Virus record (IMG/VR): IMGVR_UViG_3300035666_000005
Span: 56,877-120,876 of that record
DNA: 64,000 bases
Reading direction: 5' to 3' (one strand)
Source of the DNA: a virus
Shown here: positions 46,072 through 55,501 of the stretch, one piece after another
Layout: each line of letters opens with the position of its first letter
Position numbering within the stretch: the first letter of the stretch is position 1
Position numbers and translations under genes: made by a program
Notes under the pieces: generated by a model
Seen by the model: the letters and a program-made list of their open reading frames with translations, nothing else
The model's database searches: none
Told to the model about the DNA's origin: nothing

Positions 46072-47036
46072 AATAAGTTTGTACCCGTAAATACTGTCCA
46101 TCCACGATTTCTTAAGGTTGTAACGTCTGTTACGCCTTGCCCCGTTGGTCTGGAATTAGTTGTTCCACCTAAATTTAATATGCATTCTCCATTTACTATT
46201 GGAGTTCCAGTTGTTCTTCCAGCTGTTACGAAAGCAGATAAAATTGAATTTACCGCGCTTACCCTCAGTTGATTATCGTGTGCTTGAAAATCTCCTAGCG
46301 TATTAGAAACAGAGCCACCAGCAAAGCCTGTTATTTTGGATGTTCCCCGTTGATTATAGCATAAAAATCTTTCTAATTTGGTATTTGCACTAAGGCTTGG
46401 TATAGAGTCTGTTAAAAGATTATTATGAAACCAGCATTCAGTGAGATCTACATTATTTGTTAGATTTGGTATAGGGCCTGTTAAATTACATGAAGCCAAT
46501 AAAAACCTTTGTAACTTTGTACAAGAATTAATATTAGGAATAGACCCTGTTAAAGGGTTTTCATAACAAGAAAATACCAACATAGCAAATTGATTGCTTA
46601 AAGATGGTGGAATTGGTCCTGTAAAATTATTTTGATGCACCAAAAAGTTTGTCCAACCATTATTATTGGTTAAATCAGGAATTGTCCCAGAAAGATTATT
46701 ATTATTAGTGCATTGAAAGTTCCTTAATTGAGAATTATAATTTGGAATAGTTCCTGAATATAAGTTATTGTTATATACAGCAACCCTTAAATTTGGAGTT
46801 CCCGTAAAAGATGGCAGTGATCCTGAAATTTTATTATTAGCAAGATTTATAAAAGTTAAATTTGCATTATTTTGATAACCACTAATAGCTGTAATGTCAT
46901 GATTAATACAACGAAAATCTTGCAAATTAGGAAAAGCAGATAGATTAATAGCTCCTCCCAATTTAGGAGAACTTGATCCACAGTTAATTTCTGTTACTGT
47001 TGGGTTATTTTGTAATATTAAACTAATTCCGGCCAT
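46068..47036 (-). CDS. Leucine-rich repeat protein of the fibre cluster
   Basis: 322 residues from the ATG at 47036. A further-upstream start at 47102 would overlap the previous gene and is rejected. At least nine LRR units of about 22-25 residues occur, with consensus LTG.IPNLTN and L..F.C..N. They resemble bacterial or plant-type repeats (LSGTIPDLTNNNGW, LTGSIPNINSCTKLQ). LRRs form curved solenoids that bind proteins or glycans. In a fibre cluster it may be a receptor-binding tip. Homologues are rare in phage virions. Confidence 0.85.
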   Translation of the reverse strand: MAGISLILQNNPTVTEINCGSSSPKLGGAINLSAFPNLQDFRCINHDITAISGYQNNANLTFINLANNKISGSLPSFTGTPNLRVAVYNNNLYSGTIPNYNSQLRNFQCTNNNNLSGTIPDLTNNNGWTNFLVHQNNFTGPIPPSLSNQFAMLVFSCYENPLTGSIPNINSCTKLQRFLLASCNLTGPIPNLTNNVDLTECWFHNNLLTDSIPSLSANTKLERFLCYNQRGTSKITGFAGGSVSNTLGDFQAHDNQLRVSAVNSILSAFVTAGRTTGTPIVNGECILNLGGTTNSRPTGQGVTDVTTLRNRGWTVFTGTNLL

Positions 47037-47041
47037 ATTGT

Positions 47042-47611
47042 TTAATTCAAGGTTACAAAAACATTTGTAATTCCTGGGGTCTGACCAGCCGCCCCTTTCC
47101 AAAAATTAATGCGTATAGTGTTTCCAGCAGGAACATTTGAAGCTGATAGAGTAACTGTTTGAGGGGTATTATTTATACTTGTATTTGCCAAAGTAGTTGA
47201 GGTGGTTTGATTTACTATGTTACACCCAAGACTCCAAGAGTTTGCATTAAAAGGATTAGACCCAAAAAATGTTAAAGTAACATTAGAAGTTACAGGCATT
47301 ACAATATTTTGAAAAAAAGGTACTAATCCACCTGCTTGTTCAGCGGACCTTGATAGAATGTTAAGATTTGCATAATAAACACCATTAAGTAATCTTATTA
47401 CAAAATCACTAGTTGCAGGGGCTGTTGCATTAGTATTCCATCCAAAAGGAACTGCTCTTCCCCACCAATTAGTAACATTACTAGTCATTCCAGAAACATT
47501 AGAAAAATCTCCATTGACAACTAGATTAGTCCAAATTAAATTATTATTATAATAAATTTGTTTAGCAGATTTCGGGCCGTATTGAATTACTTTTGATTGG
47601 TTTAAAGTCAT
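47042..47611 (-). CDS. Fibre-associated carbohydrate-module-like protein
   Basis: 189 residues. The N-terminal LNQSKVIQYGPKSAKQIYYN has the same fibre head motif as the gene at 30928-31836. The rest is a jelly roll (NLVVNGDFSNVSGMT, SVTLTFFGS-type strands, NTIRINFWKGAAGQTPGI) like CBM4/9-type carbohydrate-binding modules. The stop overlaps the long fibre gene by one base. Confidence 0.55.
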   Translation of the reverse strand: MTLNQSKVIQYGPKSAKQIYYNNNLIWTNLVVNGDFSNVSGMTSNVTNWWGRAVPFGWNTNATAPATSDFVIRLLNGVYYANLNILSRSAEQAGGLVPFFQNIVMPVTSNVTLTFFGSNPFNANSWSLGCNIVNQTTSTTLANTSINNTPQTVTLSASNVPAGNTIRINFWKGAAGQTPGITNVFVTLN

Positions 47612-50600
47612 TATATTAAAATATATAGCACTCCACTAATAGGAGTAAGAGAATTATATTCACCTGTAGTTAAGACTCGTATACCACTTGCGCCGCCTAA
47701 ATTTGTTACACGGTTATTAACTTGACCTTGTAACGTTGAACCTGTCGTCGCAAGGTTTGTTACCGTGGCATAAACAGATAAATCAAGCTCTCCTTGTAAT
47801 AAAACACCACTTTCATTAACTGTTGGGCGCGTATTAAAAGTGGCGCTATTAGCTTGAACGTTTCCAGCAAACGATCCATCGCCACTAACCGCATCAATAT
47901 AAAAACCTTTGCTAACCGACCCTTGGAAAAATACACCACTAAAATCATATGAACTAAAACTTAAGTTTGGTATTTGATACTGCAGGGTTAACCCTAAATT
48001 AGTTGGTGTTGGTTTGTGCCCCCATTGCAATCTCACGGGATAGCTTTGTCCAGAATTTAATGGTAAATTATCTAAAGCATTACCCGTATTTGTATTAATA
48101 TCCGCATTTCCACTCGTATAGCCATTAGAAGCTTTATCTCCTATCCAAAAATAAGCATCGTCATCTGCATACAAAGAAAAACTATAATTTTCTGTTACCT
48201 GTGGAACAAAATATCCAACCCATTCCCAAGAAGTGCCATTTGAAAGCGCACGAGCTGCATTAAAAATAGTACTATTTTCAGAATTTTGGGTTTGTGTTAC
48301 GGTAGAAATTTGAGTAGCTGGCAATTCGTCCCAATAATCTGTGCCATTTGCAGTACCATCTAGATAACCACCAAATGGTCCGTAACCCACTGGCGCATAA
48401 GCTTTACATATCCAATTAGATCCGCCATAACTTACAATATCATTAATATTATAGGTAGCTCCGCCACCCCAAGCCTGTATGCCTGTTGCTAAACCCCACG
48501 TTTCTAAATCAGATGATGTGTAGTGTTGAACATAATTTCCTGGATGCAAATACCAATAAGATTCTTCTGCTGGAAATTGACTATAGTAATCAATTCTCCA
48601 TCCATTTGGACCTTGAAAATAATTTGTCCCCTGATTAAGCGCGCTAGAAACTCTTGTATAAGTTCCAGAGGATGACACTCCAGTTAATACTAATTCATTT
48701 ATTATTGGTTTTAACGTGGCTGTTTTAAACCACTCTGAGTCGCCAGAAAAATAACCACTATATTGAATTCCTAGTAATCCATCTGTTAAAAGACCATTTG
48801 ATTGGGCGTATCCACCATCAATCTTATTTTCTGTTATAATTATAGAACTATTTCCAACTTTAATTCCGCTAGCAAAGAATCCGCTATTAGTAACTTTTAT
48901 ATTCCCAGCGACTTCTAATTTTTCAGATGGAGAATGCGTATCAATTCCAATTTTGCCATCGTTTTTAATTATTAACCTCTCAGTTCCATCACCAGGATTT
49001 ACAGAAGTAAAAAATCTTATATCTCCACCTTGCCAATTATATTGTTCAAAATCATTATCTTGTATTCCGAAAAATACCCCTCGATTAACCCCGCTATTAT
49101 TTAAAATTTCTAGCCATGTAGCAGGAGAATTGGTTTGAAGACTTAACGTATATTGAGAATTTGGATCTACGATACTATTTGCATCATTTCCAATTATTAA
49201 ACGGCCACTTTTAATTTGATTGCCAGTAGTAAAAACAATATTACTACCTGTAGAATTAATATAATCGCTTAAATTATCGACTTTCGTATTTAACGTCAAA
49301 CCTGTCGTCGCAAGGTTTGTCGTTAGCGTATCAAGATTTCCGCTTAATAGATTCAATTCTTGAACAGACGCAATATCATTTAAAATTGATAGATCGTCGC
49401 TTCTTCGGGCGATCCCAAATTTAAATTTGTTTGAATGATCAAAACCAATAATTGGGCCATAATCATTTACCCCTGTTAACCCACTTCCGGTAACAAAAAA
49501 TAAACCACCATCTACCGCACTGCCAGTTAAATTCAAAAGAATGTAGGGGCTTTCTATAAATTTATTTTCTACGTTCGCAATAAATTCTGTTCCAGTCACA
49601 TAAAGATCACTAATATATACAGTGTTACTGAAATATTTTGTTCCGAATATGGTTTGCTCTCCGTTTGTTAAAACTGCGTTTGTAATGAGTGCGTAACGGG
49701 TGTCTAATTCTCCAGTTTGGGTTGGAGAAATTTCTACATAATTATTTAATAAAGATATCCAAGCGTAAATTTTTGAGGTATCCAGTGCCGTATAAACACG
49801 ATTAACGTCTCCAGTAATTGGAAAAGAAGACCGGCTCGGAAGAATTGGAAAAAAATCAAGATGGGATCGCTGACTAGATAAACTACTAGTTAACAGGGTC
49901 CGACCAGCACTAGTTGAATTTGTAATATCTGATGCTACATGAGTATGATTTCCTGCGCTGACTTCATTACTAGCCGTTCCGACGTTACGAGTCGCTGCTG
50001 TCCCAAGATTTGTAACATCTGCAGCCACATGTGTATGTACTAAATTTGCCTTACCTGTAATTTGAGATTCTAGGTTTGAACCTGTTGTCGCAAGATTCCT
50101 CGCCAGTGTCGAACCTGTTGTCGCAAGATTTGTTACCGTCGCATAAACAGAAAGATCCAATTCTCCTTGCAACAAAACTCCGGTATTGTTAACTGTTGGC
50201 CTGTTCGAAAAACGCCACTCCCCACTTACGATACCGGTATTTTGTACGAAAATAACATTTGCCCCCGAAAATATATAATTATCGGCATAAAAAGTTTTAC
50301 TACCGCTTATAATTTGACTTCCGCTTGTGTAAACAATCGTATCTGGTAACCTGGCGGCTTCACCACTTAATAAGATTCCAGTTCCATTAACAGAAGGACG
50401 ATTAGTAAATTGACCATTAAGCTTTGTTACATAATTGTTATCTAAACTGTCAATTTGCGATTGTAGATTTTGTCCAGTTTGCGATAACTGCAAATCGCTC
50501 GCATAGTCAAGGTCTAGGTTATTGATTTGGTTTTGCAGGTTTTGACCTGTTGCTGTAAGATTCGATGAAATAGCCGCTCCAGTTTGCGATAACTGCAAAT

Positions 50601-50877
50601 CGCTCGCATAGTTAAGGTCTAGGTTATTGATTTGGTTTTGCAGGTTTTGACCTGTTGCTGTAAGATTCGATGAAATAGCCGCTCCAGTTTGCGATAACTG
50701 CAAATCGCTCGCATAGTTAAGGTCTAAGTTGTCGATTTGATTTTGTAATACAGACAAATCCCCAGAAGTTGCGAGTCCCGTAATTCCAATATCTTGTGGT
50801 GAAAGAGTAACAAAACCAATTTTGCCATTAACGGCCTGAACAGGTGCCGCGTCTAAAATTATATTAATATCAGCCAT
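47611..50877 (-). CDS. Long tail fibre with coiled repeats, PA14-like and CBM5/12-like domains
   Basis: 1088 residues. The N-terminal 100 residues contain 35-residue repeats (LDLNYASDLQLSQTGAAISS, then NLTATGQNLQNQ). Shared spacer repeats (RPTVN.TGVLLQGE) recur at about residues 165, 230 and 1030. Residues about 790-830 (WGGGATYNINDIVSYGGSNW) resemble chitin-binding CBM5/12. Residues about 860-980 (WEWVGYFVPQVTENYSFSLY, ADDDAYFWIGD) resemble PA14. The C-terminus has the TGEYNSLTPISG ending. It is probably the main side fibre. Confidence 0.75.
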   Translation of the reverse strand: MADINIILDAAPVQAVNGKIGFVTLSPQDIGITGLATSGDLSVLQNQIDNLDLNYASDLQLSQTGAAISSNLTATGQNLQNQINNLDLNYASDLQLSQTGAAISSNLTATGQNLQNQINNLDLDYASDLQLSQTGQNLQSQIDSLDNNYVTKLNGQFTNRPSVNGTGILLSGEAARLPDTIVYTSGSQIISGSKTFYADNYIFSGANVIFVQNTGIVSGEWRFSNRPTVNNTGVLLQGELDLSVYATVTNLATTGSTLARNLATTGSNLESQITGKANLVHTHVAADVTNLGTAATRNVGTASNEVSAGNHTHVASDITNSTSAGRTLLTSSLSSQRSHLDFFPILPSRSSFPITGDVNRVYTALDTSKIYAWISLLNNYVEISPTQTGELDTRYALITNAVLTNGEQTIFGTKYFSNTVYISDLYVTGTEFIANVENKFIESPYILLNLTGSAVDGGLFFVTGSGLTGVNDYGPIIGFDHSNKFKFGIARRSDDLSILNDIASVQELNLLSGNLDTLTTNLATTGLTLNTKVDNLSDYINSTGSNIVFTTGNQIKSGRLIIGNDANSIVDPNSQYTLSLQTNSPATWLEILNNSGVNRGVFFGIQDNDFEQYNWQGGDIRFFTSVNPGDGTERLIIKNDGKIGIDTHSPSEKLEVAGNIKVTNSGFFASGIKVGNSSIIITENKIDGGYAQSNGLLTDGLLGIQYSGYFSGDSEWFKTATLKPIINELVLTGVSSSGTYTRVSSALNQGTNYFQGPNGWRIDYYSQFPAEESYWYLHPGNYVQHYTSSDLETWGLATGIQAWGGGATYNINDIVSYGGSNWICKAYAPVGYGPFGGYLDGTANGTDYWDELPATQISTVTQTQNSENSTIFNAARALSNGTSWEWVGYFVPQVTENYSFSLYADDDAYFWIGDKASNGYTSGNADINTNTGNALDNLPLNSGQSYPVRLQWGHKPTPTNLGLTLQYQIPNLSFSSYDFSGVFFQGSVSKGFYIDAVSGDGSFAGNVQANSATFNTRPTVNESGVLLQGELDLSVYATVTNLATTGSTLQGQVNNRVTNLGGASGIRVLTTGEYNSLTPISGVLYILI
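50475..50745. repeat. 105-base tandem repeats in the long fibre gene
   Basis: Two nearly identical units begin at 50475 and 50580, and a partial third at 50685. The unit starts cagtttgcgataactgcaaa and the period is exactly 105 bases. Copy number can change by recombination, which alters the length of the coiled stalk. Confidence 0.95.
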
Positions 50878-50885
50878 ATATATTT

Positions 50886-50891
50886 ATACAC
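50886..50891 (-). promoter_or_regulatory. GTGTAT variant late element for the long fibre gene
   Basis: Minus-strand AATAAGTGTATAAATATATATG. The hexamer runs into TATAAATA, 8 bases before the ATG, giving a very short leader. Confidence 0.5.
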
Positions 50892-50894
50892 TTA

Positions 50895-51236
50895 TTATAC
50901 GTCATCTAGGATCGGTAAAATTCCTTTTAGATAAGTTACGGTTGCGTCTCCAGAATTTAATTCTAAATCATATTCATAATTTCCTTCTGTTAAATGACGG
51001 GTGTGATCTGCTAAAACTGCAGAGACAACGAGCCTATTTCCGGAAGTGGTAATAGAATTATTTTCTGTAGACCATAAAAGAGATAAACATCCATTTAAGG
51101 GGTTTTTTACTTTCAAATAAGCGTTAACCCCACCAACCTGTATTGGTTGGTTACCAGTATCCCAAAAATAAAAAGTTAATGGCCCATAGGAGTCACCACG
51201 ATATCCAGTGGGTAAATTATAAATTGCCGGAAGCAT
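50895..51236 (-). CDS. Small fibre base protein, upper baseplate-like
   Basis: 113 residues, a single beta domain (YRGDSYGPLTFYFWDTGNQP, then NAYLKVKNPLN and YEYDLELNSG). It resembles the N-terminal domain of BppU-type upper baseplate or fibre-attachment proteins. The last residues are acidic. It lies at the head of the 45.8-51.2 kb fibre cluster and may anchor the long fibre. Confidence 0.5.
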   Translation of the reverse strand: MLPAIYNLPTGYRGDSYGPLTFYFWDTGNQPIQVGGVNAYLKVKNPLNGCLSLLWSTENNSITTSGNRLVVSAVLADHTRHLTEGNYEYDLELNSGDATVTYLKGILPILDDV

Positions 51237-51247
51237 ATTACCTATAA

Positions 51248-51253
51248 TTACAC
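51248..51253 (-). promoter_or_regulatory. GTGTAA late element for the second fibre cluster
   Basis: Minus-strand TTATTATTAAGTGTAATTATAGG, with GTGTAA 11 bases before the ATG at 51236 and an AGG close to the start. Confidence 0.6.
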
Positions 51254-51273
51254 TTAATAATAATAATTAAAAT

Positions 51274-51999
51274 TTATTTTTTAGATTTTTCAAATTGTTC
51301 TATGATATAAGAGAGAATTTCAGATCGCACAATATCTTCTTTTCCAAACTCAAAAGTATAAATACCATGTTTTTCGGCTTCTTCTGTATTAAACATTTCA
51401 AATACTTTATTAAAGCCGCTTTGTTTAATATCTGATTGTTGAGCATCACCGCAAATAAAAAGCGTTGAGAATTTTGCCATTCTTGTCATTACCAATAAAA
51501 AATCTTCGACACGGCAGTTTTGAGCTTCGTCCATAATAAACGAGGCATTAGAAATATTTAACCCACGCAAAAATCCAAGTGGAACGCCGACAATTCTTTC
51601 GTCAGCTAAAAGTGCTTTTACATGGGGCTCTGTTAATAATTCATTTAATTTGTCCACCATAGGTTGAGTATAAGGAGACATTTTTTCTTCAGATGTTCCT
51701 TTAATATACCCAATACCGTGAATCGAAGCTTCTACTGGAACGCGGCTATAATATATTTCACTAATTTTTTTATCTTTTATTTTTTGTAGTGAGCAATATA
51801 CAGCAAGAAGGGTTTTGCTAGTGCCAGCAACACCTCGAGTGATAATTACTTTCGTATTTTTATCACTCGCAAGTTTAATAAACTCTTTTTGTTTATCAGT
51901 CCATGGTAATTCTCTTATATTGAGTTCAATGTTTGATTTAGTTTTTTTCTTCTCCGTATATGGAGAAACGTCACGAGGTTTTTCTTTTTTTGACTTCAT
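51274..51999 (-). CDS. PhoH-family ATPase
   Basis: 241 residues. Walker A-like GVAGTSKT (57-64), DEAQN (157-161) and GDAQQSDI follow the PhoH P-loop pattern. The usual GTGKT is GTSKT here. PhoH proteins are ATPases or RNA-associated helicase-like proteins, common in marine and environmental phages, with a debated role. The N-terminus is Lys-rich. The gene is read leftward from its own GTGTAA element. Confidence 0.85.
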   Translation of the reverse strand: MKSKKEKPRDVSPYTEKKKTKSNIELNIRELPWTDKQKEFIKLASDKNTKVIITRGVAGTSKTLLAVYCSLQKIKDKKISEIYYSRVPVEASIHGIGYIKGTSEEKMSPYTQPMVDKLNELLTEPHVKALLADERIVGVPLGFLRGLNISNASFIMDEAQNCRVEDFLLVMTRMAKFSTLFICGDAQQSDIKQSGFNKVFEMFNTEEAEKHGIYTFEFGKEDIVRSEILSYIIEQFEKSKK

Positions 52000-52015
52000 G
52001 AAAGAACACTATTAT

Positions 52016-52021
52016 TTACAC
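52016..52021 (-). promoter_or_regulatory. GTGTAA late element for the PhoH gene
   Basis: Minus-strand AATTATATAACGTGTAAATAATAG, with GTGTAA 16 bases before the ATG at 51999. Confidence 0.6.
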
Positions 52022-52103
52022 GTTATATAATTGGGACACTTTTTATTTAATTTTCTTAAATTTTTTTGAACGAATATAAAAACCATGAGTCTAATTAAGA
52101 ACT

Positions 52104-52511
52104 ATGAATATTAATGCAAGTCTCGTACCTAAATCTTATAGCGGTTATAACACATGGGAAATTGTTGATCTAATTGATGAAAATTGGCCCAAATGGGCAA
52201 CAATGTTCGATGTTGTTACAAGTCCGTCATATAGTTTCTCAAATATGGTTGGATTCAAAGAACAAAATAAAGATTCTTATAATTTAGAAATTGAACTTCC
52301 ACGTTTTCGTAAAGAAAATATTAAACTCTCTGCTGAAAATAATATTTTACATATTAGTGCCGAACAGGATAATCTTAAATTTTATCATTCTGTAAGTATT
52401 CCCGCAACTTTAGATACTAATACAATTGAAGCCGAACTTGACCATGGTGTACTCAAGATCTCCGCCCAAAAAGCCGAACAAGCTAAAACAAAAGCTATTA
52501 AAATTAAATAA
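52104..52511 (+). CDS. Small heat-shock protein (Hsp20 family)
   Basis: 135 residues. The alpha-crystallin core is clear: YNLEIELPRFRKENIKLSAE, then ILHISAEQ and, near the end, AELDHGVLKISAQK. The usual C-terminal I-X-I anchor is present as IKIK. Phages of cyanobacteria and other aquatic bacteria encode such chaperones. It should hold unfolding proteins, perhaps virion parts. It is the first of the rightward genes. No GTGTAA element precedes it, and no other promoter was clear. Confidence 0.85.
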   Translation: MNINASLVPKSYSGYNTWEIVDLIDENWPKWATMFDVVTSPSYSFSNMVGFKEQNKDSYNLEIELPRFRKENIKLSAENNILHISAEQDNLKFYHSVSIPATLDTNTIEAELDHGVLKISAQKAEQAKTKAIKIK

Positions 52512-52514
52512 ATA

Positions 52515-52543
52515 TTTACAAATGTATCATTTTTTGCTATACT
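52515..52543 (+). promoter_or_regulatory. Sigma-70-like promoter for the first glycosyltransferase
   Basis: TTTACA at 52515-52520, a 17-base spacer and TATACT at 52538-52543. The start codon GTG follows 8 bases later, so the mRNA would be leaderless or nearly so. This differs from the surrounding late elements. Confidence 0.6.
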
Positions 52544-52551
52544 AAAATATA

Positions 52552-53592
52552 GTGATAAATATATATTTTTTCCAATGGATTTCTGATCTTGGTGGCGCAG
52601 ATACGCGCCTAAAAGAATTAGTACAGTTATTGTCCTCAATGGGGCAATATAATTTATTTTCTATTCCAAACGATGATTCTCGTTTGCAGGAATCACATAA
52701 CGCCGCTTTTTTAAAAAAGCATAACGTAAAGACCATTTCGTGGAAAGAGCTTCCAGATAAAGATAATGGTATCGCAATTTCTTTTTGTAATTTTAGACTA
52801 TTCTCTGAAAAATGGAGGGTTGAAAAAATTAAATCAATGGGGCTAAAGTTTGTTTGGTCTAACGATATGATGTGGACAACCCCCGCAGAGTGCGAAGCGA
52901 TAGAAAATAAATATGTAGATGCGGTGATATTTACCAGTGAATTTCATAAATATATTTTGCAAAATAAATCGGGCCAGTTTTCGAAAGTTAAAAATTTTAT
53001 TGTTCCTAATTATTTTAATTTTGAAAATTATGTAAAATTAGATAAATACACCACATTAAAAGATAAATTTGTAGTCGGAAAACTCTCTCGGGCAGATGAG
53101 ATGAAATTTAGTGAAAACTTCCCACTGTTTTATGATAAAATGCCCATTAATAATCCAAAATTTAGAATTATGGGTTGGAATGATAAACTTCAAAAGAAAT
53201 TCGGTTGGTTTGATTTCGATTCTAATCGGTGGGATCTTTTGCCAGAAAATAAAGAAAGTATTATACAATTTTTGTCACAATTAGATTTATATGTATTCAA
53301 TGCTCATCATGAATATATAGAGAATCAAACAAGATCATTAATAGAAGCCCAATTGTTGGGTATTCCTGCGCTAGTCCCGAACTACGGAAATTTTCCAAAT
53401 ATGATTTGGCATGGTAGAAATGGTTTTGTTTACAAAAATAATGAAGAATGTTATCGTTACGCTAATTTAATAAATAAAAATCCTGATTTATATAAAGAAT
53501 TATCATATAATAGTAAAGATTTAAGTAAAACAATTTGGACAAATAAAGAATACCACTTAAACTTATGGGAAAATATTTTTAATAATTTATGA
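52552..53592 (+). CDS. GT4-like glycosyltransferase
   Basis: 346 residues with a GTG start. The N-terminus begins with a Rossmann-type strand and a glycine-rich loop (FFQWISDLGGADTRLKEL), as in GT-B enzymes. The C-terminal half has a typical nucleotide-sugar region: NQTRSLIEAQLLGIPALVPN, followed by the NGFVY segment of GT4 acceptor-proximal loops. It transfers a sugar from a nucleotide donor; donor and acceptor unknown. The stop overlaps the next gene by four bases, so the two are co-translated. Confidence 0.75.
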   Translation: MINIYFFQWISDLGGADTRLKELVQLLSSMGQYNLFSIPNDDSRLQESHNAAFLKKHNVKTISWKELPDKDNGIAISFCNFRLFSEKWRVEKIKSMGLKFVWSNDMMWTTPAECEAIENKYVDAVIFTSEFHKYILQNKSGQFSKVKNFIVPNYFNFENYVKLDKYTTLKDKFVVGKLSRADEMKFSENFPLFYDKMPINNPKFRIMGWNDKLQKKFGWFDFDSNRWDLLPENKESIIQFLSQLDLYVFNAHHEYIENQTRSLIEAQLLGIPALVPNYGNFPNMIWHGRNGFVYKNNEECYRYANLINKNPDLYKELSYNSKDLSKTIWTNKEYHLNLWENIFNNL

Positions 53593-54386
53593 ATAAGAAA
53601 ATATGTTATTGGTCAATATCTTGGGGTGATTATGACTACATGGTTCAATCCTTGGTGAATTCTTTTAAGGATGTTGGGATGGAAGAAGATTTTATAACTT
53701 TCACAGAAAAGCCAATTAAAAATTGTATTAATTATCGTTTAGACTCTTCTATTAATTTAGACCAATTACAATTCTTTAAATTCGAGTATCTTAAAAATAA
53801 AATGCAAAATATGGATTATGATATTTTTGTTTTTATTGATGCTGATCATTTTTTTGTTAGAAAACCTGAAATCGAAATTGAAGATATTTTACTAGATTCT
53901 CCTTGGCATTCTTTTTTAGAAAGTCCTATAAATACATTAAAAACAAGAAGAGATGATTGGTGGGGAATACCAAATCAAAATTTTACACAATTTATGCGCG
54001 CAAATGGAGTGATGTCTAAAGAAATTAGAAACACTAATGGCGGTTTTTGGATATGTAAAAAAGAATTTATAGATCAAGCTTCTAATCTTGCATATAAATT
54101 TCACAATTATTTAAAATCAAATAATTATACGGTTCCAGAAGAAGTATCTATAGCTTATCTTTCGCATCTAATGTCTCCAATTGTGCAGGAGAGATATTTA
54201 GAAAATTTTACAGATTATTGGGCCTCAGATTGGACTGAAAATTTTAAAGATCAAATACCTGAAAATCTGGAATGGGAATATACTTCTTATATGACTTATG
54301 AAAAAATAATAGTTAAACCAGCAATAGTACATGCGATGAGAAGTAAAAAAGCTTTAATCCAAAATGGTAAAAATCAATTAATATAA
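53589..54386 (+). CDS. GT-A type glycosyltransferase with DXD motif
   Basis: 265 residues. Residues 79-88 read IFVFIDADHF, with the DAD metal-binding motif at 84-86, typical of GT-A enzymes of the GT6/GT8 kind. The following segment (NTNGGFWICKKEFID) is similar to the acceptor-binding loop. The ATG overlaps the previous stop. With the GT4-like neighbour it probably builds an oligosaccharide. Confidence 0.75.
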   Translation: MNKKICYWSISWGDYDYMVQSLVNSFKDVGMEEDFITFTEKPIKNCINYRLDSSINLDQLQFFKFEYLKNKMQNMDYDIFVFIDADHFFVRKPEIEIEDILLDSPWHSFLESPINTLKTRRDDWWGIPNQNFTQFMRANGVMSKEIRNTNGGFWICKKEFIDQASNLAYKFHNYLKSNNYTVPEEVSIAYLSHLMSPIVQERYLENFTDYWASDWTENFKDQIPENLEWEYTSYMTYEKIIVKPAIVHAMRSKKALIQNGKNQLI

Positions 54387-55489
54387 TTTTTATATAAGAC
54401 TTCTAAATTTTTACCATCTTTTTCTGTATACCATCCTTTACCATTATATACATCAAGGATATCTTGGAAATATTTTTCATACATTGGAGCTACTTTTTCT
54501 AATGAAAAGTTTTCGCCCCATTTGCGGCAATTAATAGGCTTAATTTTATCTATATTTTTAATAGCTTGGACGAAATCTCCCATTGTGCGGCAACGATAAC
54601 CTGTAATCCCATGCAAATTATTTTCTGCAAAACTACCCCAATCAGTAGTAATAGTTGGTGTTCCAGAAAGTAAATTTTCAATTTGCACGCCACCAAACGG
54701 TTCAACATACATACTGGCTAGAAAACTGGCGCGAGCTTTTTTCATTAATCGTTTACGCGTTTCAACATCTGCATATCCAATATATTCAACATGGTCTGGC
54801 AATTTATATCCTTCTTCTTTTTGACCAGCGATAACTAATTTAACACCAGCAATTTGAGTTGCTTCGATTGCTATATTAACACCTTTACCATTATAGACGC
54901 GCCCCAAATAAAGAAAATAATCTTCTTTCTTATCGCAATAATCAAAATCTTCTAAATCAAAATAATTTGGTATAACAACTTCATACCAATCTTGATTACA
55001 TTGTCCCACGTTTTTTAATCCGCAGTAAGCATGATAAATTGCATAAGATTCAAAGATTTTCCAGCGCGCCCAATGTCCGCCAGCATATCCAATTCCAGGT
55101 TCAACCGTAATTAAATCAGGATGTGCATCACAGATCGCGCGCACGCCTGAGCCCCAAAATGGCAAAATAAAATCATGCTTTTGTTTTCTTTTACCAACTT
55201 CTATAATTGCATTTCTGAAAAAGGTTTGGTAAGCATGGTCATTTTGGTCAAATTTAAAAAATTTATTTTTCCAATCATGTGACCCGTAACTAATCTCAAA
55301 ATCACGATTAGTTAATACGGTAACGTGTTCATCGCAAATAACATCCGAATCTTCGTGCCCGTAATGAATGATCGTGTGACCACGAGCCTTCATCATTTTA
55401 CAAAATTTAACTACCTTTTGGGTATAGGCGCAGGCGTTAAACTCTTTACTGGTAACAGTATGTGGAAGACCTAATACGTGAAATCTCAT
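54374..55489 (-). CDS. GT4-family glycosyltransferase on the opposite strand
   Basis: 371 residues. N-terminal GT-B signature VLGLPHTVTSKEFNACAYTQ, and the C-terminal domain has the classic GT4 run FLYLGRVYNGKGVNIAIEA, KLVIAGQ, EYIGYAD and EPFGGVQIENLLSGTPTITT. The conserved EPFGGVQIEN segment holds the catalytic glutamates that bind nucleotide-sugar phosphate. It faces the 53589 gene with a 13-base overlap of ends. The codon style matches the late region. Confidence 0.85.
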   Translation of the reverse strand: MRFHVLGLPHTVTSKEFNACAYTQKVVKFCKMMKARGHTIIHYGHEDSDVICDEHVTVLTNRDFEISYGSHDWKNKFFKFDQNDHAYQTFFRNAIIEVGKRKQKHDFILPFWGSGVRAICDAHPDLITVEPGIGYAGGHWARWKIFESYAIYHAYCGLKNVGQCNQDWYEVVIPNYFDLEDFDYCDKKEDYFLYLGRVYNGKGVNIAIEATQIAGVKLVIAGQKEEGYKLPDHVEYIGYADVETRKRLMKKARASFLASMYVEPFGGVQIENLLSGTPTITTDWGSFAENNLHGITGYRCRTMGDFVQAIKNIDKIKPINCRKWGENFSLEKVAPMYEKYFQDILDVYNGKGWYTEKDGKNLEVLYKNYIN

Positions 55490-55501
55490 ATTAATTATTA
55501 T

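Noticed and set aside
50475-50745. Repeat array resembling a CRISPR
   Set aside because: The period is 105 bases with no spacers, the repeat is in frame, and it encodes a coiled fibre stalk.
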